A stretch of 64,000 nt of DNA from Neptunicella marina (GTDB lineage: Bacteria; Pseudomonadota; Gammaproteobacteria; Enterobacterales; Alteromonadaceae). The DNA is taken from positions 186,001 to 250,000 of the forward strand of contig NZ_JACNEP010000002.1 in NCBI RefSeq assembly GCF_014270035.1, in the 5' to 3' direction. A program made the translations under genes and the position numbers. Below the pieces are notes generated by a model, which worked only from the letters and a program-made list of their open reading frames with translations, had not been told where the DNA came from and ran no database searches. Below are positions 30,142 to 38,152 of this stretch, piece after piece (position 1 is the stretch's first letter; every line of letters starts with the position of its first letter).

Positions 30142-30276
30142 CACGTATTCCTCGCATTAACATCGAATAAAACTCTACCGTATAAATTTTAGCCTGTTAA
30201 CACTTTTTTTACGTTCCCCTTTGCCACAAGGTGCCTATACTTTAATTGAGACTAACAAATCTGCAGGAGAGTAATC

Positions 30277-30507
30277 ATGGATTTAACGAATCCTTCCTTT
30301 AAACAACTTTTTGACCAGTTAGGCTTGGCTAGCGACCATCAGGCAATTGATCGTTTTATAGAAGAACATAAAGGATTAGACAGCACATTAAAACTACAGC
30401 AGGCCCCCTTTTGGAATCCTACGCAGGCAAAGTTTATTGAAGACAGTTTAAATGAAGATGCCGCATGGGCAGAATTAATCGACCAATTAAATAACAGGCT
30501 GCGTTAA
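30277..30507 (+). CDS. DUF2789 family protein
   Basis: A 76-aa soluble protein matching DUF2789 (PSFKQLFDQLGL ... IDRFIEEHKGL ... FWNPTQAKFIEDSL). Function unknown. CAGGAGAG precedes the start. It is a single gene, convergent with the DUF3192 lipoprotein gene; the TATACT at 30236-30241 may be its -10. Confidence 0.8.
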   Translation: MDLTNPSFKQLFDQLGLASDHQAIDRFIEEHKGLDSTLKLQQAPFWNPTQAKFIEDSLNEDAAWAELIDQLNNRLR

Positions 30508-30532
30508 AAGACAGCCTGTCTTATAAACACGC

Positions 30533-30895
30533 TTACAACTCCTGATAAGCCTTATCACCAAAGCCAAATAAGCTGCCATTTTTAAATACCAGCGCCGTGC
30601 ATTCATCTTTAGTGGTTATGCCATCGCTGGTAACGTGGCGCGTGCGATAGAATAACACCTGATATTCAGCACCATCTTTTTGATAAAGCTCGTTATATTC
30701 AGCCACCCCCATTTTACGTTTAACATTTTGCAACGACATGCCTGTTTCCAGATTGCTGATTTTATCGCGATTCTCACGTGCGGTTTCGTGCCAGTCGCTA
30801 TGCCAGTTATTGTCATCATCACCGCCCACCGACACAACACATCCGCTTAATAATAAAGGCAATGCCGCAGCAATAACTAAAAGTGACTTTTTCAT
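30533..30895 (-). CDS. DUF3192 family lipoprotein
   Basis: A 120-aa lipoprotein. The signal peptide MKKSLLVIAAALPLLLSGC ends in a lipobox (LSGC). A DUF3192 domain follows, with the shared core YRTRHVTSDGITTKDEC. The start has GGAGAT upstream; the 66-bp upstream extension is not supported. A paralogue lies at 35919. The domain belongs to the SmpA/OmlA-like small envelope group (KISNLETGMSLQNVKRKMG), so an envelope role is possible. Confidence 0.85.
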   Translation of the reverse strand: MKKSLLVIAAALPLLLSGCVVSVGGDDDNNWHSDWHETARENRDKISNLETGMSLQNVKRKMGVAEYNELYQKDGAEYQVLFYRTRHVTSDGITTKDECTALVFKNGSLFGFGDKAYQEL

Positions 30896-31065
30896 TTTTA
30901 TCTCCATCTGAGTGTAATTTGAGAAACAATCTGAAAATGAAGAAAGCAATTCAAAGGCCAAAATTTAACTTATTGTTTTTAAAGGATTTTATAGTTTTAT
31001 CCTGAATTTAATTCGCGGTATAGTTAAGGCTATGACTAAAATGTAGTGAATTAGACTAAATCCGT

Positions 31066-31353
31066 ATGCAAGACAATCAATCCTATCTTTATCAGCTATG
31101 TCAGCAACTTAACCAAAAAGGTTTGAAGCCTTCAGTAGGCCTGTTAAAAAGTAAAAGCCAGCGAGCGATTCCGATGAAAGACATCATTCGCTGCATACAA
31201 CACTGGAAAAACGACTCAGACGCTATTTTAAAGACTGAAATATCATCTGACACAGAACAAGCCCCTCAGGAATTAAACCTTGAGCAGCGTGTGGAACAGC
31301 TGGAGCAACAAGTGAGTATGTTGAAGCAGCACATAGACAAACTGAGTCGTTAG
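31066..31353 (+). CDS. Small protein with possible DNA-binding N-terminus and C-terminal coiled coil
   Basis: A 95-aa protein that I do not recognise by family. The N-terminal 45 residues (GLKPSVGLLKSKS ... IPMKDIIRCIQHWK) resemble the helical N-terminal region of KfrA-like DNA-binding proteins. Residues about 70-93 form a leucine heptad coiled coil (LEQRVEQLEQQVSMLKQHI). It could act as a small regulator or structural protein. Its stop codon overlaps the syd stop codon on the opposite strand. Confidence 0.65.
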   Translation: MQDNQSYLYQLCQQLNQKGLKPSVGLLKSKSQRAIPMKDIIRCIQHWKNDSDAILKTEISSDTEQAPQELNLEQRVEQLEQQVSMLKQHIDKLSR

Positions 31354-31904
31354 TCACTATCCAACGGCTGTAACATATCAACAAACTCAACCACATTTGC
31401 CGCAATTTGTTTCTGTGGTTGTAATCCAACCTGCTCAAGCACCACTGCACCACTTTCATTATCCAGCGTCAGGATAAAATCCTCTTCATCAGTTAGAGCA
31501 ATGAAAAACGTCACCGGCTGTTTTAAGCGGCGTTTCATTAAGACGTGACCAATTAAGTTTTGCTGCAAACGCACGGCGTCATCACTATTCCAGCATTGCA
31601 ATAATTCAAGATTTCCATGCTCAGTACAAGCCTGCACGTTTTCACTAAAATAGCGACCATAAAAGGCCTTTAAATCCGGATGAATCTCCAGTTCCAACGC
31701 CTGCTCCATCGAGCTGAAATCTACTGGAGGATTCTGCAATACAGGTTTCCATTCAACCATCCCCTCCTCGTCTGCTTCCCCTTGCTGACAGGGTGACAGC
31801 CATTGCTCATCGTATTCGGTAAGCAGTGTTTTACCTGTTTGTTCAGCATGTTGTTGCAGACGTTTAAAAAAATGATCAAGACTGGCGTTAACTAAATGTG
31901 ACAT
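31350..31904 (-). CDS. syd: SecY-interacting protein Syd
   Basis: Syd binds SecY at the inner membrane and is thought to monitor SecYEG complex integrity. It is 184 aa (E. coli 181), with family motifs ALELEIHPDLKAFYGRYFSE and a C-terminal ANVVEFVDMLQPL. It is divergent from queF. The csrB-syd-queF-ppnN order parallels E. coli. Confidence 0.9.
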   Translation of the reverse strand: MSHLVNASLDHFFKRLQQHAEQTGKTLLTEYDEQWLSPCQQGEADEEGMVEWKPVLQNPPVDFSSMEQALELEIHPDLKAFYGRYFSENVQACTEHGNLELLQCWNSDDAVRLQQNLIGHVLMKRRLKQPVTFFIALTDEEDFILTLDNESGAVVLEQVGLQPQKQIAANVVEFVDMLQPLDSD

Positions 31905-31961
31905 GTGTATTTTTCAAAAACCAAGTAAAATTGAGTCAATGGTAACGGCAGGACATTTTGA

Positions 31962-32792
31962 ATGACACAACAAAACGATAATTTGCAGCAACTCTCTTTA
32001 GGTAAAGCAGTAGAATATACCGACCAGTATGCACCTCACTTGCTGCAAGGCGTGCCTCGTAGTATGAATCGTCAGGAATTAAATATTGTTGAAAACCAAC
32101 CTTTTCATGGAGAAGATATCTGGAATGGTTACGAACTATCATGGCTAAACGATAAAGGTAAACCCTGTGTGGCAATTATGCAGGTGCGAGTACCAGCCAC
32201 ATCGCCCAATCTGATTGAATCCAAATCGTTTAAACTTTATTTAAATGGTTTTAATCAAACCCGTGTTAACACAATTGACGAACTTCAGCGCATGTTACAA
32301 CATGATTTAAGTCAGTGTGCAGGTCAGCAGGTTGAAGTTACATTATTTACACCAGCCCAGTTTGCTACTTTTAACGTGGTGAGTTTGCCAGGCACTAACA
32401 TTGATTTGTTAGATATTGAGGTAAATCAGTATCAACCCAATGTCAGCATATTAGAAACATCAAACAATGTGGTTAGTGAAACCCTGTGCAGCGATTTACT
32501 TAAATCAAATTGTTTAATCACTCACCAGCCTGACTGGGCGAGTATCGCAATCCGTTATGAGGGACCGGCCATTGACCATGCCAGTTTTCTGAGATACCTG
32601 ATATCCTTTCGTCAACATAATGAATTCCACGAGCAGTGTGTTGAACGCATATTCTGCGATATTCAACAGCAATGTAAGCCTGACAAGCTAACAGTATATG
32701 CACGTTACACACGTCGTGGCGGTCTGGATATCAACCCTTTTCGCAGCAACTTCGAACCCTGCTGGCCAAACGGACGACTGGCTCGCCAGTAA
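31962..32792 (+). CDS. queF: NADPH-dependent 7-cyano-7-deazaguanine reductase (long form)
   Basis: QueF reduces the nitrile preQ0 to preQ1 in queuosine tRNA modification. The 276-aa tandem tunnel-fold form is like E. coli (282). The catalytic cysteine is Cys184 in KSNCLITHQPDW. The NADPH-binding motif ESKSFKLYLN and ISFRQHNEFHEQCVERI are present. GGCAGGAC precedes the start. No preQ1 riboswitch is visible in the 57-bp gap to syd. Confidence 0.94.
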   Translation: MTQQNDNLQQLSLGKAVEYTDQYAPHLLQGVPRSMNRQELNIVENQPFHGEDIWNGYELSWLNDKGKPCVAIMQVRVPATSPNLIESKSFKLYLNGFNQTRVNTIDELQRMLQHDLSQCAGQQVEVTLFTPAQFATFNVVSLPGTNIDLLDIEVNQYQPNVSILETSNNVVSETLCSDLLKSNCLITHQPDWASIAIRYEGPAIDHASFLRYLISFRQHNEFHEQCVERIFCDIQQQCKPDKLTVYARYTRRGGLDINPFRSNFEPCWPNGRLARQ

Positions 32793-32894
32793 TTAAGTTC
32801 ATTCTTTACACTTTAATTGAAACAAGGACTTACATTAAGCTTTTGCTATTTTTAACTAAAACAGGCACAACTAATGTTTAAGTTCCTTGTCAAA

Positions 32895-32910
32895 ATTACA
32901 AAGGATATGT
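32895..32910 (+). promoter_or_regulatory. Possible CsrA-binding site / SD hairpin before the GGDEF gene
   Basis: The leader contains ATTACAAAGGATATGT, which resembles the CsrA consensus RUACARGGAUGU with single-base insertions. AAGGA can also pair with upstream TCCTTGT (32884-32890 region) to form a hairpin with one bulged A. The main start is an unusually long 16 nt or so downstream, and a five-codon frame (ATG at 32907) begins right after the GGA. A post-transcriptional control site is inferred. Confidence 0.3.
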
Positions 32911-32920
32911 CGTACAACAA

Positions 32921-34471
32921 ATGATGCATAAACCACCGGAATTACTGCAAAAAGAGCTGGAACAGGCTAAACAACAGCAACAAAAGCTGGTTCGCAGTTT
33001 CAAGCGGCAAATTGATGTACTGAGTCAGTTCATTATTCGCCTGTCACTGTTTTATGCCGACGCTAATCATAATATTGATGAAGAACTGGCACAGTTGCGC
33101 GGACACCTTGGTGGTAAAAGCAACTTTGCCATGGCTGAAAACAGCATAGGTAAAATCACTAAATTACTGGTACAGGAAGCAGATATATTTACTCACCAGG
33201 GTAAGTTGCTGCAAAGCCAAATTCAAAACGCATTAAAAGCATTACAACTAAAAACAACAGTAAAATCAGAGATTAATCAGCAGTGCATCAAAGTATTAGG
33301 TGAACTTCATCAGCAGCACTTATCACTGTATAAAGGCCTGCCTTATGTTCAAAAAGCCCTGTTGCTGTATCAACAGGCGCTGGCCTTAACTGATAAGACT
33401 GCCAGCGATGACATTGATAAAAACAAAATAAATTCTTTACACAAGCGCATCTGTGCGGAGCTCAGCCAGTTAATAGAACAACTCGCCAGTCAGGATACGC
33501 CGGATCGCGAGTTACAGCGAATCCGTATTAAACTAATCGATGGCATTACCCACGAAGAGTTATTGCAATGCTGCCTGATACTTATCCGAACCATATTAAA
33601 AGACGTGGTGAAAGAACGTGATCATGCGGAAAAATTTGTATCATCAATTCATCAGGTTTTAATCGATCTCAACCAACAACTGGACGACTCAATTAAACAC
33701 ACAAATGAGGTGATTGAACAGAAACAACAGAACCATCAGCAGATGCAGGCTCACATAGACAATATTGAAAATGTGGTCTCTGAAGCCAGTGACTTGCAAC
33801 AACTAAAACAGCAAACCCAGCAATATTTGCAGAAACTGAATAAATCACTGGCCGCCAATACTCAGATTGATCATGAAGAACAAGGGCATTTATTGTCACT
33901 TCTCAATGCAATGCAAAGCCAGATCACTGAACTGGAGCAACAGGCGGATCAATACAAACAAAAACTAATTAAACAGCGCCAACAAAATGAAACAGATGTA
34001 CTCACCGGTGTAGCCAATCGCAATGCTTATTTGACCCGGGCGCAAACTGAATATGAGCGCTGGCAACGCTATCAGCATCCACTGGCAATCGCTTTGATAG
34101 ATATTGACCATTTTAAACGTATTAACGATACCTTTGGTCACTCTGCCGGAGACAAAACACTGCAGGTAATTGCACAGCAGATTCAAACCCAAATCCGCAA
34201 TACCGATTTTTTAGCGCGCTGGGGGGGTGAGGAATTTATTTTACTGTTACCTGACACTGACCTTGAACAGCTAAGTGTTCCTTTAAGTGAAATTGGTAAA
34301 AGAGTAGAAAAAATCCCATTCAAATTTAAAACAGAGCAAGTCACTATTACTGTTTCTATCGGCGCAACCACTCTTCAACCTGAAGATACGCTTGAAGAAG
34401 CTTTCGAGCGTGCTGACCAAGCCCTGTATAAAGCAAAATCATCTGGTCGAAATCGTTTCATCATAGGATAA
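32921..34471 (+). CDS. Diguanylate cyclase with long coiled-coil N-terminus
   Basis: A 516-aa soluble protein. Residues 1-350 are helical and glutamine-rich, with several coiled-coil stretches and no transmembrane segment. The C-terminal GGDEF domain (about 360-516) has GGEEF at residues 435-439 and an RNTD inhibitory I-site before it, so it should make c-di-GMP with product feedback. GGEEF is a functional variant. The codons for GG lie in a run of seven G (34221-34227). It is followed 9 bp later by ppnN, so the two are probably cotranscribed. Confidence 0.9.
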   Translation: MMHKPPELLQKELEQAKQQQQKLVRSFKRQIDVLSQFIIRLSLFYADANHNIDEELAQLRGHLGGKSNFAMAENSIGKITKLLVQEADIFTHQGKLLQSQIQNALKALQLKTTVKSEINQQCIKVLGELHQQHLSLYKGLPYVQKALLLYQQALALTDKTASDDIDKNKINSLHKRICAELSQLIEQLASQDTPDRELQRIRIKLIDGITHEELLQCCLILIRTILKDVVKERDHAEKFVSSIHQVLIDLNQQLDDSIKHTNEVIEQKQQNHQQMQAHIDNIENVVSEASDLQQLKQQTQQYLQKLNKSLAANTQIDHEEQGHLLSLLNAMQSQITELEQQADQYKQKLIKQRQQNETDVLTGVANRNAYLTRAQTEYERWQRYQHPLAIALIDIDHFKRINDTFGHSAGDKTLQVIAQQIQTQIRNTDFLARWGGEEFILLLPDTDLEQLSVPLSEIGKRVEKIPFKFKTEQVTITVSIGATTLQPEDTLEEAFERADQALYKAKSSGRNRFIIG

Positions 34472-34480
34472 CCCTGCATT

Positions 34481-35842
34481 ATGAGAAAAAAGATCCAGCT
34501 AAATCCCATTGGCTCAATGAGCCTGTTATCACAATACGAAGTAGACAGACTCAAGCAATCAACAACAAATGAACTCTATCGCTTAATGCGTAATTGTTGT
34601 CTGGCTGTATTAAATAGTGGTGCAGAAATGGACAGCTGTGAAGATTTGTTCGCTCCCTATCAGGATTTCGACATTGAACTGCTTCAGCGTGAACGCGGGA
34701 TTAAAGTCGCACTGCATAATCCACCGGAACTGGCGTTTGTAGACGGGCGTTTAATTCGCGGTGTGCACGAACATCTGTTTGCGGTCATCCGCGACATCGT
34801 TCATATGTCGGCTAAATACGAGAGTAATGGATTCATTGACACCACCGATCCGGTACAAATCACCCATATCGTATTTGATATGTTACGAAACGCGGAAGTG
34901 ATTAAACCCGATTTAGAGCCTAATATGGTGGTGTGTTGGGGTGGTCATTCCATTGGTAACGTAGAGTACCAATACACCAAAGAAGTGGGCTATCAGCTTG
35001 GTTTACGTGAAATGAACATATGCACCGGTTGCGGGCCGGGCGCAATGAAAGGCCCAATGAAAGGTGCCGCAATCGGACATGCTAAACAACGTTTCGCTTA
35101 CGGCCGTTATCTGGGCATAACCGAACCGGGTATTATTGCAGCAGAGCCCCCAAATGCCATCGTTAATCAGCTGGTAATTATGCCGGATATTGAAAAACGA
35201 CTGGAGGCATTTGTACGCACCGCGCATGCCATTGTTATTTTCCCGGGCGGCGCTGGCACAGCAGAGGAATTACTGTATTTGCTTGGTATCATGCTAAATC
35301 ACAAAAACAGCGAACAATGCCTGCCAATCGTGTTAACAGGACCCAAACAATCTGCCGCCTATTTTGAATCTATTCATCATTTTATTGGTGAAACACTGGG
35401 CGCTAAAGCACAAAAATTATATCGCATTATTGTTGACGACGCCCCCGAAGTGGCGCGTTATGTCAGACAACAACAGGACAATGTAAAACAATACAGGCTC
35501 AATACAGGCGATGCCTATCATTACAACTGGTCATTAAAAATTGAATCTGATTTTCAGCAACCGTTTGAACCCACACATGAAAATGTCGCAGCACTGAATC
35601 TGCATTTTGACCAGCCAACACCTCAGCTTGCCGCAGCTTTGCGCAAAGCGTTTTCAGCGATAGTAGCAGGTAATGTTAAAGCCGATGGCTTACAACATAT
35701 CCGGGAAAAAGGTTTATATCAGATCAACGGAGATGTGCGCATCATGAGTTTACTCGATGAGTTATTGCAATCTTTTGTCGAGCAACAACGTATGAAGTTA
35801 CCGGGTTCAGAGTACAAACCCTGCTATGAAATAAAGCGTTAA
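34481..35842 (+). CDS. ppnN: Nucleotide 5'-monophosphate nucleosidase PpnN
   Basis: PpnN (YgdH) is a LOG-family enzyme that cleaves purine nucleotides to base and ribose 5-phosphate and is activated by (p)ppGpp in E. coli. The LOG motif PGGAGTAEELLY is near residue 255, flanked by the N- and C-terminal domains typical of the long form. The length is 453 aa (E. coli 454). Linkage with queF and syd matches E. coli. Confidence 0.94.
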   Translation: MRKKIQLNPIGSMSLLSQYEVDRLKQSTTNELYRLMRNCCLAVLNSGAEMDSCEDLFAPYQDFDIELLQRERGIKVALHNPPELAFVDGRLIRGVHEHLFAVIRDIVHMSAKYESNGFIDTTDPVQITHIVFDMLRNAEVIKPDLEPNMVVCWGGHSIGNVEYQYTKEVGYQLGLREMNICTGCGPGAMKGPMKGAAIGHAKQRFAYGRYLGITEPGIIAAEPPNAIVNQLVIMPDIEKRLEAFVRTAHAIVIFPGGAGTAEELLYLLGIMLNHKNSEQCLPIVLTGPKQSAAYFESIHHFIGETLGAKAQKLYRIIVDDAPEVARYVRQQQDNVKQYRLNTGDAYHYNWSLKIESDFQQPFEPTHENVAALNLHFDQPTPQLAAALRKAFSAIVAGNVKADGLQHIREKGLYQINGDVRIMSLLDELLQSFVEQQRMKLPGSEYKPCYEIKR

Positions 35843-35918
35843 AACAATTTTGTTTTTTCACACTTTTTTTGCCGCAATTAACAGGTACAATATTTAGCGC
35901 AAATGAAAAGGGTGCGTT

Positions 35919-36293
35919 ATGGGTAACAAGGTAGTAAAACGAATTGGTTTGGGGATCGCTGCTTACATGCTGTTTGTGGTGTTGGTGATGCTTTTTTATA
36001 AGGGTGATCCAAACCAGATGGAATGGCAGGACAGGGAGCAATATAACCGCGTGCAAATCAGCAAGCTTGAAGCAGGCATGAGCAAACAGCAAATCATCGA
36101 CATGATGGGCTCTCCTGATATCAGTGAAGCTAAATCGGTTACCGATAAAGTCGTGCAGGTAATGTTTTACCGTACCGAACGTAAAAAGTCAGATGGCATA
36201 ACCACCGCTGACGAGTGTATTCCTTTATTGTTTGAAGACAATCAATTGATTGCCTGGGGTAAAGACACCTATCAGCAATATTTAGATTTATAA
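35919..36293 (+). CDS. DUF3192 family protein, membrane-anchored
   Basis: A 124-aa paralogue of the lipoprotein at 30533. Instead of a lipobox it has an N-terminal hydrophobic anchor (LGIAAYMLFVVLVMLFY). The core matches: ISKLEAGMSKQQIIDMMGSPD and FYRTERKKSDGITTADEC. An SmpA-like envelope function is possible but unproven. Its stop codon directly abuts the GTG of the next gene. Confidence 0.82.
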   Translation: MGNKVVKRIGLGIAAYMLFVVLVMLFYKGDPNQMEWQDREQYNRVQISKLEAGMSKQQIIDMMGSPDISEAKSVTDKVVQVMFYRTERKKSDGITTADECIPLLFEDNQLIAWGKDTYQQYLDL

Positions 36294-38036
36294 GTGAGCG
36301 TAAACTTTAATCAGGGATTGATACTAGTTGAACAGTGTCAGACTTATTTTGCAAAGTGGCTACAGCAATTACTAAAAGAACCGAACAATCAGTCACTCAT
36401 CAGTCAATCCGAAAAACTAGCAGTCATAGTTAACCAACTGGTAAAACAACATCCGCTTTTATCCCTGAGTTTACTGCAATGTCCCAAACAAAGCTGGCCC
36501 TGGAGCTACCGTTATATATTCCACTTTGCACTATTAACCAGCCAGTTAGCAAACTGCAATCAGTGGCATGAAAAAGTCACTGAAATCCTAATCAGATCCA
36601 GCCTGTTAACGCATAGAAAACGTATGATAGCTCTGGAAAAATGGGCTAAAGGCATACCGCTGGGGGAAGATGATAAAAGGCATTTTCTGTCTCCTGCTGT
36701 TTTATCCGAGACAGATTCAGCTAAGGCATCTCTTTTACATGTTTTGCTCAACATGCCAGCCAATTCATTATTACTTAGCAGCAAACTGAAACAGGATGTA
36801 GGAAACAACGCAGCTTACAGCCTGCTAATGCTAAGCAGCCAACTTGCATTACGCATCACTCCCGGAGCTAAACGACAGGCCTGTAGTGTATTAAAAGCCA
36901 TTAAACTGTTGGCGGGCATACTGCCCCCTTCGCAATATCAACGATTAAATACGCTGTTAAAGGTAACCGGCATGAGTTTTCCTGCCAGCCTCTTAGACCA
37001 ACAAAAACATTATCTACTGGCAAAAATCAATCCACATCAGACCGCACGTGTACAAATCATTGACAATAAGCCCGCTGTATCTTTGTTACACCCAGCGGAA
37101 CTCAACATAACGCATTTTGCAGCACCTGCTGTGGTAGAAAATAGTTGCGCCCATCTGCAGCAATTATGGCCAACTGGCTGGCAACGGGAAAAATATCCAA
37201 CAATAAACCAAACATACCGGCTGGTGCCCATTCACTATCGGCTGGATTTACCGCCTCCCGCATTAGCTGATTTTCATCAGCAACTACAACAAAACGAGCC
37301 CGATACCAAGGTATTAACCAGATTGATTGAAAGCGAACAACATCTGGCTAAATACATGTGTTTGCAGGCCGAAGTGCGTTCACGGCTGAATATCAAAGTA
37401 CAACAGGTAAAACAGGCTCTTCTGGTACAAGGTTTTGAGCGAAGTTTTCATATATTAAGTCAGCAGGCATTATGTGTGCGTTTGTATCAATACCGCTTCC
37501 CCGGCTTTGAAACGTTACAGCAACTAACACCATGGCATGCTGCGATTGCCTCACAACTAGCAGCAATGACAAAACTTGACCTGCTGGAAGAAGAAGTACA
37601 GGCCGCTATTTATTTTTACCATTCAGGCGTGTTTATTTCACCACGGGTTAAATCCTGTTACCAGCTGACACTGTCTGATGATGTGGTATTTTCTCCAGTG
37701 CATTTATTTAAAAACCTTAAACTTACTAATGTCATAGATAACAGCATTAAACTTGGAGAGTACTGGCGACAACCGTCATCGACATTGGCAGCGTTTAGAT
37801 TAACCGTCAATCATCATAGCCATAGCTCAACAATGGTCATGAAACTAAGCACGATTATTCAGCTAAGTCTGGCTATGACACAGCAAACCTTGCGTTTTGG
37901 CCAATTGAGCGATGCTTTTTATGCCGACCCAAAAGTTCAGGCCACAATGCAACAATTTGCATTAACTGAGCGACAATTCGATACAGTTGTTAATGATGCG
38001 TTACACATTGTCTCTCCCTGTTTACCTTTGCAGTAA
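36294..38036 (+). CDS. Large protein of unknown function, possible degenerate HDOD-like domain
   Basis: A 580-aa mostly helical protein with no signal peptide. Residues about 340-460 (DTKVLTRLIESEQHLAKYM, VQQVKQALLVQGFERSFHIL, HAAIASQLAAMTKLDLLEEE) have the spacing of an HDOD domain, but the usual HD motif is not seen. HDOD proteins often work in signalling, including c-di-GMP contexts. The assignment is tentative. GTG start adjacent to the DUF3192 stop suggests translational coupling. Confidence 0.7.
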   Translation: MSVNFNQGLILVEQCQTYFAKWLQQLLKEPNNQSLISQSEKLAVIVNQLVKQHPLLSLSLLQCPKQSWPWSYRYIFHFALLTSQLANCNQWHEKVTEILIRSSLLTHRKRMIALEKWAKGIPLGEDDKRHFLSPAVLSETDSAKASLLHVLLNMPANSLLLSSKLKQDVGNNAAYSLLMLSSQLALRITPGAKRQACSVLKAIKLLAGILPPSQYQRLNTLLKVTGMSFPASLLDQQKHYLLAKINPHQTARVQIIDNKPAVSLLHPAELNITHFAAPAVVENSCAHLQQLWPTGWQREKYPTINQTYRLVPIHYRLDLPPPALADFHQQLQQNEPDTKVLTRLIESEQHLAKYMCLQAEVRSRLNIKVQQVKQALLVQGFERSFHILSQQALCVRLYQYRFPGFETLQQLTPWHAAIASQLAAMTKLDLLEEEVQAAIYFYHSGVFISPRVKSCYQLTLSDDVVFSPVHLFKNLKLTNVIDNSIKLGEYWRQPSSTLAAFRLTVNHHSHSSTMVMKLSTIIQLSLAMTQQTLRFGQLSDAFYADPKVQATMQQFALTERQFDTVVNDALHIVSPCLPLQ

Positions 38037-38082
38037 AAATGTCGCCAAAAGACGCTTATTGCTGGAAAAAACTGGCTTAAAA

Positions 38083-38091
38083 TGCTATAAA
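38083..38091 (+). promoter_or_regulatory. Extended -10 promoter of the isocitrate dehydrogenase gene
   Basis: TGCTATAAA (TG at 38083, TATAAA at 38086-38091) followed by a GC-rich ACGCGCCC, about 60 bp before the start codon. No good -35 is seen. Confidence 0.5.
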
Positions 38092-38152
38092 ACGCGCCCT
38101 CAAAATTCTCTTTAAGCTTTGAGCAGTTTGGCTCACAAAAGGAAAAATCACT

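Noticed and set aside
31905-31961. preQ1 riboswitch before queF
   Set aside because: The 57-bp gap shows no compact pseudoknot-like pattern or terminator; queF in this group often lacks one.
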